From the NCBI GenBank assembly GCA_028287505.1, contig JAQBPN010000006.1:98623-162622 (forward strand): DNA of 64,000 bases, written 5' to 3'. Positions 1 through 6,579 of this stretch are shown in pieces; within the stretch, counting starts at the first letter, position 1, and every line of letters starts with the position of its first letter. Made by a program: the position numbers and the translations under genes. The stretch is from Fibrobacterota bacterium. GTDB lineage: Bacteria > Fibrobacterota > Fibrobacteria > UBA11236. Under the pieces are notes generated by a model, which did no database searches, was not told the origin of the DNA, and saw only the letters and a program-made list of their open reading frames with translations.

Positions 1-480
1 ATCTTCCGTCATCTTCTTGAGATAATCGGATACGGCCGTCACCACCGTGCTCTCGTTGATGCTGAAGCGGGTGATGTCGAAGAAGCTCTTCTCCTGGCCT
101 ACCAGGGTGATATCGGTTCCATGCAGGGTGGTGACCACGGGGATGGACGCGGGACGCATCAATTGCGATGCCAGGTAGGCGCTGATGGCATGGGGAATGG
201 CGTAGTGCACGTGCAGCAGGTCCAGCCCCTCCTGGACGAACACGTCTTTCATCTTGGCGGCCAGCGCCAGATCGTAGGGAGGGTGCTCGAAGAGCGGATA
301 GGGTTCCATGTCCACGGTATGGAAATAGATGCGCTCCTGGAAATCGCGCTGCAGGCGGTAAGGAATGGTGGACGTGATGAAATGGATTTCATGGCCGTGC
401 TTGGCCAGGAACTTGCCCAGCTCGGAAGCCAGCACACCGCTGCCTCCGTATGTCGGGTAACAGGTGATGCCGATCTTCAT
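1..480 (-). CDS. bshA: BshA, N-acetyl-alpha-D-glucosaminyl-L-malate synthase (5' part; gene runs off the window)
   Basis: Glycosyltransferase of the first bacillithiol step, joining UDP-GlcNAc to L-malate in the cytoplasm. Only the first 160 codons are present. They translate to a GT4-type N-terminal domain: start [15 protein letters not shown] with the glycine-rich GGSG nucleotide-sugar loop, then HVHYAIPHA near residue 95 and [11 protein letters not shown] near residue 120, all typical of BshA. The start codon overlaps the bshB1 stop by 4 bp (ATGA), so the two are probably translationally coupled. The C-terminal half lies outside the window. The call rests on these motifs plus the adjacent bshB1 and bshC. 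Confidence 0.93.
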   Translation of the reverse strand, partial: MKIGITCYPTYGGSGVLASELGKFLAKHGHEIHFITSTIPYRLQRDFQERIYFHTVDMEPYPLFEHPPYDLALAAKMKDVFVQEGLDLLHVHYAIPHAISAYLASQLMRPASIPVVTTLHGTDITLVGQEKSFFDITRFSINESTVVTAVSDYLKKMTED

Positions 481-1229
481 GCGAATCTTTCCCCGCCCAG
501 GGCGGTCAGGTCGTGCACTTCCGGGAGCTCGGTGGAGACGAAAGCCTCCGCGTACCGGCGCTTGATGCGCGAACCCCAGAAACGGTTGCGGATGGTCAGG
601 AACTCCATGAATTCCGGGCTGGCCAAATCGGTCTTGCCCTTGAATGCCTTGGCCTTGGGGTTGTGGAACTGGCTCTTGTAGCAGAGCACGGCCTTGAGCT
701 TGGCGTCCCAGAACGGGGTGATGTCCACGCAGAAGGACGGTTCGTGCAATTCCACTCCCACGAAATAGAAAAGCCGGCCGGGACGATGGGGCGCTCCCGC
801 CACGTCCAGCTTGGCCAGACCGGATTTGTACACCGCCTGCTTGACGATGCGTGAGGTCAATTCATGATCGGGATGTTCTTCCCGCCAATGGTGGGTGATG
901 ACGACCTTGGGACGGAAATGCCGGATCTGATCGATCAGACGCTTCTGCGCTTCCCATCCGTCCGCGAGCCTGCCGTCGGGCAGTCCCAGGTTGACGCGTT
1001 CGGCCTTCAGCACCTTGGCGGCGGCCTTGGCCTCCCGCGCGCGGATCTCCGGGGTGCCGCGCGTGCCCATGGACGCGTCCGTCATGTCGACCAGTACGCC
1101 GCGCTTGCCCAGGGAGGCCAGCCGCAGCAGCGTGCCGCCGCAGCCGAGTTCGATATCGTCCGGGTGGGCGCCGATGGCCATGAAGTCAACAGAAGAGGAG
1201 GAAGTAGATGAGGGGGAGGATTTAGACAT
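477..1229 (-). CDS. bshB1: BshB1, bacillithiol biosynthesis deacetylase (PIG-L/LmbE family)
   Basis: Zinc-dependent deacetylase that removes the acetyl group from GlcNAc-malate, the second bacillithiol step. The protein is 250 residues. It shows the AHPDDIE metal motif near the N-terminus and [11 protein letters not shown] in the middle, the usual LmbE zinc and catalytic residues. The frame stays open upstream to about 1400, but that part crosses a heptamer repeat and reads as low-complexity sequence. I chose the ATG at 1229 because GGAGGG lies 7 bp upstream of it. The stop overlaps bshA by 4 bp. A 247-bp gap holding a repeat element separates it from bshC. Confidence 0.93.
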   Translation of the reverse strand: MSKSSPSSTSSSSVDFMAIGAHPDDIELGCGGTLLRLASLGKRGVLVDMTDASMGTRGTPEIRAREAKAAAKVLKAERVNLGLPDGRLADGWEAQKRLIDQIRHFRPKVVITHHWREEHPDHELTSRIVKQAVYKSGLAKLDVAGAPHRPGRLFYFVGVELHEPSFCVDITPFWDAKLKAVLCYKSQFHNPKAKAFKGKTDLASPEFMEFLTIRNRFWGSRIKRRYAEAFVSTELPEVHDLTALGGERFA

Positions 1230-1253
1230 GCGACGGCCCTCCGAAATAGATTT

Positions 1254-1451
1254 CGTCGGGCGTCGGGCGTCGGGCGTCGGGCGTAAAGAATGGGAGTGCT
1301 GTGGAACCAGCGTGCGCTTTTTTTTGGGACGGCTGGGAAGCGGCGGCGGAACGCTCTGCCGTTGGCCCGAGCCGCCCAAAGCAAGCGGCAAGAGACCCAT
1401 TCTTTACTGTCTTGGTCTTAACGCCCGACGCCCGACGCCCGACGCCCGACG
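1254..1451. repeat. Repeat element bounded by inverted heptamer arrays, between bshC and bshB1
   Basis: The left end (1254-1284) is CGTCGGG repeated 4.4 times and the right end (1421-1451) is the inverse, ACGCCCG repeated 4.4 times. Inside the left array AAAGAATGGG follows, matched inverted by CCCATTCTTT near 1396, so the inverted symmetry continues inward with a short insertion on the right. The roughly 100-bp core includes a T-run and GC-rich inverted segments but no credible gene. The shape suggests a small non-autonomous or REP-like repeat. Other copies in the genome cannot be seen from here. Confidence 0.75.
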
Positions 1452-1476
1452 AAACATTTATTAACCGTGCCATGTC

Positions 1477-3123
1477 TCAATCCCCTCCGTACTTGAATAG
1501 TTGCAACTCGGTACTCAAAGGATCGACCTCCGCCCGCAGCTTCGCCAACCCATCCCTGCCGATTTCGCTCAGCAGCGATCCCAGGCCCAGATGGCGATCC
1601 TGTCCCATGCCGTTGCCCAGCCAGCGCAGATGATCGAAGAGAATCTGTTTGTGTTGCGCCGTGCCCGCGTAGGCGGCCTTTTCCAGGCTGCGCAGGTAGC
1701 GTTTCCAGGAGGCCGCGAGATCCCTTTCGAAGCGTTCGATGGGTCCCGCGTCCTTGAAATGGCGGGCGTGGGTCTTGCGCAAACCTTCCAGCCACTTGTC
1801 CGTATGCGCCGGAGACAAAGCTGAAGAAGCGGGATGGGTCCGCCAGACGCGTTCCGTGAGGCGCGCGCGCAGGGCGGCGGGGCCGAAGCGCACGATTTCC
1901 GGAAGGTCCATGCCTTCGCCCAGGAAATGTTCGAAAGCCGCTTCCGGCGCCACCGCGGCGGTCATGCGCGGATGGACCAGCGGCATATCCCCGGTCGCCG
2001 CCAGGAACAGCGGCGCCATCTGGGCGAAGTAGCGGAGCTCCGCCGGCCCCAGCACATGGCCGAGCACGGGAAAGACGGCGTCCGCCACCAGCGGGCGGCT
2101 GAATACATCGTGGGTCATTTCCAGGGAGGCCAGGTCGGCGCGCAAATCATGGTTGGGCCGTTCCGGCGTGTAGATGATCTCCCCGCCGGGCTTCCGTTCC
2201 CCGAAAATCCGGTGGCGCTCGCCGCCGCGCAAGGCGAAGGCATGCACCACTCCTTCGCGGATCTCCACTTGGGCGGGAATGCCCGCGGCGGTCGCCGAGG
2301 CGGTGCCTTTGCGCAAGGCCTCCTGCCAGGACTCCCTCTCCCCTATCGCCGACTCCAGCACAGGCCGGGACAGGGCGCGCAGGTTGCGCGAATATCCGTC
2401 CACGAACAGGATGCCTTCGCGGCCGAGCTGCGCATGGGCCAGGCGCAGGAAGCCGGTGCTCAGGCTGCTGGGAACCGGATAAGCGCGACTGAACTGTTCG
2501 ATGATTTCCGGATTCCAGATCGCGCCCAGGCGTTTGAGCAGGTTCTTGAACTGGTCCGGGTCCACGCGACGTTCGCCCATGGCCAGGGGGCGCCCGGAGT
2601 CGGGAAAGGCGAGCCGCAACTCTCCCCGTACCTCGGCGGCGCGGCGGTCCAGGAGTTCCAGGTGGTTGCACTCGTCCAGATCCGCATCATCCCCGGCCAC
2701 CCAGAATATGGGAATGACGGGACGGTCGAGGCGCGCGGCCCAATCCCTGGCCAGCGCGGCGCAGGTGAGGGCCTTGTAATACCAGAGGATGGGCCCGCCC
2801 AGGAGTCCGGGCTGCTGGCCCGTGAGCATGAAGAGGGCGTGGCGGGAGCCGGCGGCTTCCAGGTTCGCGCGCTGCTCCGGGGCCAGCGGCGCGAAGGCAT
2901 TCTCATGGCGCAGGAATTCCTGCAGACCCGGACGGGCGGGCAGGGCGTCGAGATGGGCCAGGCGCCGCGCCGCGTGGACTTCCGATCGGAAATGACCGCC
3001 GGGATAGATGGCCGTGCTTAGGGGGACGTCGCCCAAAGTGCCCGCGCCCTGATCGGGAGAGGCGAAGAGGACCCGTTGCGCGGCATCCTCGGCGGGAAGG
3101 CGGGAATGCAGGGAGATGCGCAT
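1477..3123 (-). CDS. bshC: BshC, bacillithiol biosynthesis cysteine-adding enzyme
   Basis: Putative cysteine ligase for the last bacillithiol step, adding cysteine to GlcN-malate. The protein has 548 residues, the usual family size. It contains the BshC signature TGQQPGLLGGPILWYYKA near residues 100-117 and a downstream VAGDDADLDE segment matching the family's nucleotide-fold region. The ATG at 3123 lies 5 bp after the stop of the upstream methyltransferase, so the two are cotranscribed. bshB1 and bshA follow after the repeat element. I see no frame damage. Confidence 0.94.
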   Translation of the reverse strand: MRISLHSRLPAEDAAQRVLFASPDQGAGTLGDVPLSTAIYPGGHFRSEVHAARRLAHLDALPARPGLQEFLRHENAFAPLAPEQRANLEAAGSRHALFMLTGQQPGLLGGPILWYYKALTCAALARDWAARLDRPVIPIFWVAGDDADLDECNHLELLDRRAAEVRGELRLAFPDSGRPLAMGERRVDPDQFKNLLKRLGAIWNPEIIEQFSRAYPVPSSLSTGFLRLAHAQLGREGILFVDGYSRNLRALSRPVLESAIGERESWQEALRKGTASATAAGIPAQVEIREGVVHAFALRGGERHRIFGERKPGGEIIYTPERPNHDLRADLASLEMTHDVFSRPLVADAVFPVLGHVLGPAELRYFAQMAPLFLAATGDMPLVHPRMTAAVAPEAAFEHFLGEGMDLPEIVRFGPAALRARLTERVWRTHPASSALSPAHTDKWLEGLRKTHARHFKDAGPIERFERDLAASWKRYLRSLEKAAYAGTAQHKQILFDHLRWLGNGMGQDRHLGLGSLLSEIGRDGLAKLRAEVDPLSTELQLFKYGGD

Positions 3124-3128
3124 GGTCC

Positions 3129-3911
3129 TCAGGGAGCCTTCGGGGCCGGGGCATCGGCCGCGGGCGCGGAAGCCTGCAGAAGCATTGCCATGCGCGGGGA
3201 ATCGTCCGGATGATAGGGCGAGCCGGTTTCATTGCCGAAGGTGGCCACGTGGCGCAGGGAAAACCTTTCGGCCAGGGCGATCATGGTATCGAGTTCGTAG
3301 AGGCGGACCCGTTCCTGGAAATTTTCCACCTCGCCGCCGGGACGGCGGATCTCGATCTCCTTCACCACCACCGTGCCGGGACCCGATACCGGTCCCTCCA
3401 GGCTGCGCCGCTGCTCCACTTCGGAGCCTTCCACCGTGCGGCGGTCATGGGGCACGAGGTGTTTGATCAAGTGGCCTCTGTTGATGAGATCGAGGAACAG
3501 AAAGCCGCCCGGCTTGAGGACGGAGACGAATTGCGCCAGCGTTTCCACGTCTTCTTCGAAGGTAGCAAAGTACCCGAAGGAAGTAAAAAAGGAGGTTACC
3601 AGATCGAAACCTACGGGCTTGAAGGGCAGGTGGCGCATGTCTCCGCGCGCCACCGACAGGCCGGCGGCGCGCGCATCGCGCAAGAGGGGCAGGCTGTAGT
3701 CCAATCCGTAGCTTTTGGGGTATCCGCGCTTGCGCAGGATCTCAAGGTGGCGTCCGGCCCCGGATCCGATGTCGAGGATACGCCACTCCGGTGTTACCGG
3801 TAACGCGCGCAATACAAAGCGGACCTGGACCTCCGCCTCCAGGTAGTCCCGGTGGGGATAGAGTTGCTTGTAGGTTTCGCCGAACCAGCGTTTGTACCAG
3901 GCTCTATCCAT
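3129..3911 (-). CDS. Class I SAM-dependent methyltransferase heading the bacillithiol operon
   Basis: 260-residue soluble Rossmann-fold methyltransferase. Motif I is ILDIGSGAGRHLEIL (residues 45-59). An acidic residue ends the next strand (GLDYS), GDMRHLPF marks motif II and FDLVTSFFTSFGYF the following strand. It is the first gene of a run with bshC 5 bp downstream, so a role on bacillithiol or a related thiol is a reasonable inference. N-methyl-bacillithiol, made by a SAM-dependent enzyme called NmbA, is known from Chlorobiaceae, also in the FCB group. The substrate cannot be read from the sequence. An alternative is an unrelated small-molecule methyltransferase. A strong hairpin ends 32 bp before the start codon. 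Confidence 0.8.
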   Translation of the reverse strand: MDRAWYKRWFGETYKQLYPHRDYLEAEVQVRFVLRALPVTPEWRILDIGSGAGRHLEILRKRGYPKSYGLDYSLPLLRDARAAGLSVARGDMRHLPFKPVGFDLVTSFFTSFGYFATFEEDVETLAQFVSVLKPGGFLFLDLINRGHLIKHLVPHDRRTVEGSEVEQRRSLEGPVSGPGTVVVKEIEIRRPGGEVENFQERVRLYELDTMIALAERFSLRHVATFGNETGSPYHPDDSPRMAMLLQASAPAADAPAPKAP

Positions 3912-3943
3912 GGGGGCGGCCGGATTTGCGCGGGGGGGAAATC

Positions 3944-3978
3944 AAAAGGCAAAATGGAGGGTTTCCATTTTGCCTTTT
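3944..3978. terminator. Strong hairpin terminator, probably bidirectional
   Basis: A perfect 15-bp inverted repeat (arms 3944-3958 and 3964-3978) has a 5-nt loop and T-rich tracts on both sides. On the minus strand it lies after the receiver-like gene (stop at 4071) and only 32 bp before the methyltransferase ATG, leaving little room for a separate promoter. It may act as a leader attenuator as well as a terminator. Confidence 0.8.
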
Positions 3979-4070
3979 TCGCGTTTCATTTTCCACTTGG
4001 CATCGGGCGGTCCGCACGGGAACCGCGGGCGCGGCCGGGAGGAAGCGCTCCAGCCGCCGCGTGGCAGTGA

Positions 4071-4439
4071 TTAAGCGGGAACCAATGCGGCCGACATCTG
4101 CTGCAAGGCTGCGTAGAAATCCTCGGTCTGGGGAGGGATGCTGCAATGGGCCGTGAGGGCCTTGGGATTGCGGAACTTCAGCGGAGGCAGTTTCTTGCTC
4201 TTGCTGAAAACGATGATGGGCTTGGGATTGATATCCTCGAGCACTCCGAAATACTTCAGCAGGGAGACGCAGCGCTGCCAGCTCTGGTGATCGACCAGCA
4301 TGCCGTCGAATGCGCCCAAACGGCCGCGGGAAAGCACGGCGGCCAGGTCGAAGGTCTGAAAATTGTGGGGGGTGGAAGTAAGAAGATCCTCCAGATGTTT
4401 GCGGAGGCTGCTGTTTTCGGAAAACACCACTAATTTCAT
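4071..4439 (-). CDS. Small receiver-like protein (degenerate response-regulator fold)
   Basis: 122-residue protein with the strand/helix rhythm of a CheY receiver: MKLVVFSENS at the N-terminus, FDGMLVDHQSW near residue 47 and KPIIVFSKSKK near residue 74. A candidate phospho-aspartate is present in LVDHQ. The acidic pair expected after strand 1 is replaced by SEN, and the Thr/Ser and Lys positions are not clearly conserved, so phosphorylation is doubtful. No output domain follows. The gene is bracketed by the repeat/terminator region after bioA and the hairpin at 3944-3978, so it is probably monocistronic. Remote receiver homology is inference. Confidence 0.55.
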   Translation of the reverse strand: MKLVVFSENSSLRKHLEDLLTSTPHNFQTFDLAAVLSRGRLGAFDGMLVDHQSWQRCVSLLKYFGVLEDINPKPIIVFSKSKKLPPLKFRNPKALTAHCSIPPQTEDFYAALQQMSAALVPA

Positions 4440-4540
4440 GTCCCGGCATTCCTTTCGGTCCGGGCGGATAAATGCATCCGCTACCGACCCAAGTCGTTTG
4501 AGGGCATAAATCTAACAAGACCGGGCCGAAAATGAAAATC

Positions 4541-4604
4541 ATCTCCACTTTGGGGAGGGTCCCCTCCACTTTAAAGGAGGGCCCCCTCAGCTTTAAGGGA
4601 GGGT
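4541..4604 (-). terminator. Three imperfect ~22-bp repeats forming tandem hairpins after bioA
   Basis: Three successive units resemble one another (CTCCACTTTGGGGAG, CCTCCACTTTAAAGGAGG and CCTCAGCTTTAAGGGAGG). Each is a short inverted repeat. They start 3 bp past the bioA stop and on the minus strand are followed by an AT-rich stretch, as expected of a multi-hairpin terminator. No gene lies in the 4440-4606 gap. Confidence 0.5.
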
Positions 4605-4606
4605 CG

Positions 4607-5944
4607 TTATCCCAAAACGGCCTGAATGGACGCGGTTGTGATGCTTTCCAGCTCGGAAACGACCTCCGGACCCGCATTCAGGGGCAACAACCAGTAGACG
4701 GTATCGCCCAGGGTACGCAAAAGCGCTCCCCGGGACACGGCCTCCCGGTACACCTGGAAACCGGCCCGGGCATCCTGGCCCGTCTTTGTCTGGTGGCCCG
4801 TGCCCGGACCCTGCAGTTCCGCCGCCGCCACCGCCCCAAGGCAACGCACGTTTTTCAGCCTGCCCGTGGTCCGGGCCACCCGGTCCATGGCCGCGGCCAG
4901 GATGGGCCCGTTGCGCCGCACCTGCCCCAGGATGTCTTCGTCCCGGTATACGTCCAAAGCCTCCAGCGCCACCGCGGCGGCCAGGGCGTTGCCGGCGAAG
5001 GTATTGGAATGCAGGAAGTCCCGCCCATGCCCGTAGTCCCCATAGAACAACCCGTAGATCTCGTCGGATACCAGGGTGGCGGACATGGGGAGCCAGCCCG
5101 CGGTCAGGCCCTTGGAAAGGCAGACGATATCGGCGACGATGCCGGCGTGTTCGCACGCGAGCATGGTTCCGGTGCGGCCGAAACCGGTCAGGATCTCGTC
5201 GGCGATCAGGTATACGCCCCGGGCCCGGGTCCAGGCGCGCAGGCGGCGGAGGAAATCGGCGCTGTAGAAACGCATGCCGCCGGCCCCTTGCAGAATGGGC
5301 TCGATCACCACCGCGCACAGGCCGGCCAGGTTTTCCTCCAACTGCGCTTCCAGGGCGGGCCAGACCGCGGAGCAATCCCGCCACAGGGGATGGGACTCGG
5401 AGTCCACGTAAGGAAGGCCGCGCAGAAAGGAGACGGGAGGCAGGACCTCCCGATAGGCTTCGCGATAAAGTCCCAGGTCGCCCAAAGCCAGGGTCAGGGC
5501 GGTCTCGCCATGGTATCCGTTTTCCAGGGCCAGGAAACGGCTTTCCCCCGAGCCCTGGATTTTGCGGGCGTGCAGGGCCAGTTTGGCGGCCACTTCCACC
5601 GCGGTGGATCCGTCCCCGGCATAGAATACATGGTTGAGACCCGGGGCCAGGGACGCGAGGCGTTCGGACAGGCCGACGATCACGTCGTTGGTGGTATTGG
5701 CCAGGATCACGTGCTCGAAGCGATCCATCTGGCGCGACAGGGCGGCGCGCAGGCGCGGATGGCCGTGGCCCAGGGACTTGCACCACCAGCTGGATACGGC
5801 GTCGATGAGCTTGCGGCCGTCCTTGAGATGCAGGTGGCAGCCTTGGGCGCCCACCACTTCCAGGGGAGGAAAGGCCTCATAGTCCCGCATCTGGGAACAG
5901 GGATGCCAGACATGCTTGAGGTCCCGGGAAACCAGATCGGACAT
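4607..5944 (-). CDS. bioA: BioA, adenosylmethionine-8-amino-7-oxononanoate aminotransferase
   Basis: PLP enzyme of biotin synthesis that converts KAPA to DAPA using S-adenosylmethionine as amino donor. The protein is 445 residues (E. coli BioA is about 430). Class III aminotransferase features are present: SSWWCKSLGHGHP near the N-terminus (the paired Trp is typical of BioA), YAGDGSTAVE for PLP phosphate contact, YHGET, LIADEILTGFGRTG with the PLP-ring Asp, and CLSKGLTAGWLPM with the Schiff-base Lys. The frame extends further upstream, but I chose the ATG at 5944 because it begins the conserved region and sits 2 bp after the preceding gene. No other biotin gene is visible nearby. Confidence 0.92.
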   Translation of the reverse strand: MSDLVSRDLKHVWHPCSQMRDYEAFPPLEVVGAQGCHLHLKDGRKLIDAVSSWWCKSLGHGHPRLRAALSRQMDRFEHVILANTTNDVIVGLSERLASLAPGLNHVFYAGDGSTAVEVAAKLALHARKIQGSGESRFLALENGYHGETALTLALGDLGLYREAYREVLPPVSFLRGLPYVDSESHPLWRDCSAVWPALEAQLEENLAGLCAVVIEPILQGAGGMRFYSADFLRRLRAWTRARGVYLIADEILTGFGRTGTMLACEHAGIVADIVCLSKGLTAGWLPMSATLVSDEIYGLFYGDYGHGRDFLHSNTFAGNALAAAVALEALDVYRDEDILGQVRRNGPILAAAMDRVARTTGRLKNVRCLGAVAAAELQGPGTGHQTKTGQDARAGFQVYREAVSRGALLRTLGDTVYWLLPLNAGPEVVSELESITTASIQAVLG

Positions 5945-5946
5945 GG

Positions 5947-6468
5947 TCAGGGGCGGACGGGAAAGACGCAGGCGCCGCGCTGGGCGGAAGGATCGACGAC
6001 GCGGGTGGAATCGGAAACCTTCTCCAGCACCCACTCCGGCGAGCCCTTGCCGCGCTCGCTGTCCTCGATTTTCATGCGCATGGAACGCAATTGCGCGCCG
6101 GTCCGGAGCAGCACGGTGTACAGTCCGGGGGCCAGGTTGCGCGGGCGCAGGGTCCAGTCCCCGGCCTCCAGCTTGTAAGCGGTGCGCGCCAGGGTGCGGC
6201 CGGCGCCGTTGCGGATCTCGGCCGTAACATCCTGGTTACTGACCATCCGCAGGGCGAACCCTTCCTTGGCCGAAAAGGTGAGGCGCTTGAGGGGAGCAGG
6301 GGGCCGTTTGAAACGGCTTTTGACCTCTTCGGCGGATTTCGGGGAAGCGGCGGCGGCCGGAATGGCGGATGCGCCTGCAGGTTTCGCGTCCGCCGCTTCC
6401 GCGCGGGCGCAGACCAGAACGGAACAGAACAGGAAAGCGGATAACGGGAATCCAGTCGGCTTGGTCAT
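5947..6468 (-). CDS. Secreted protein of unknown function upstream of bioA
   Basis: 173 residues beginning with a signal peptide (MTKPTGFPLSAFLFCSVLVC, cleavage near ARAEA). An Ala/Lys/Pro-rich linker follows, then one beta-rich domain of about 90 residues. That domain has RNGAGRTLAR and LAPGLYTVLLRTG, reminiscent of small beta-sandwich or sorting-type domains of FCB secreted proteins. ATG 6468 is preferred over an upstream GTG at 6486 because GGGAAGGGATTGG precedes it and it starts the signal peptide directly. bioA begins 2 bp after its stop, so they are cotranscribed, although no functional link is evident. Confidence 0.65.
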   Translation of the reverse strand: MTKPTGFPLSAFLFCSVLVCARAEAADAKPAGASAIPAAAASPKSAEEVKSRFKRPPAPLKRLTFSAKEGFALRMVSNQDVTAEIRNGAGRTLARTAYKLEAGDWTLRPRNLAPGLYTVLLRTGAQLRSMRMKIEDSERGKGSPEWVLEKVSDSTRVVDPSAQRGACVFPVRP

Positions 6469-6579
6469 TTCCAATCCCTTCCCCACGCAGGCGTGTCGGA
6501 ACAGCGGGTAAAGCTAGTCACCGGGGCGCGGCCCCGCAATATCGGGAACAATACCCCTTTAAAAAAGGAATTACCAGCG

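Noticed and set aside
1230..1400. Upstream extension of bshB1 with RRPTPDARRPT-type repeats
   Set aside because: This is translation of the heptamer repeat. The PIG-L domain starts after the ATG at 1229, which has a good ribosome-binding site.
1254..1451. CRISPR array
   Set aside because: The repeats are contiguous heptamers with no spacers and the two arrays are inverted relative to each other.
1834..3021. 395-codon frame opposite bshC, and similar long frames opposite bioA, flagellins and pgm
   Set aside because: High-GC antisense shadows. The minus-strand genes carry family motifs and tight operon spacing, the shadows do not.
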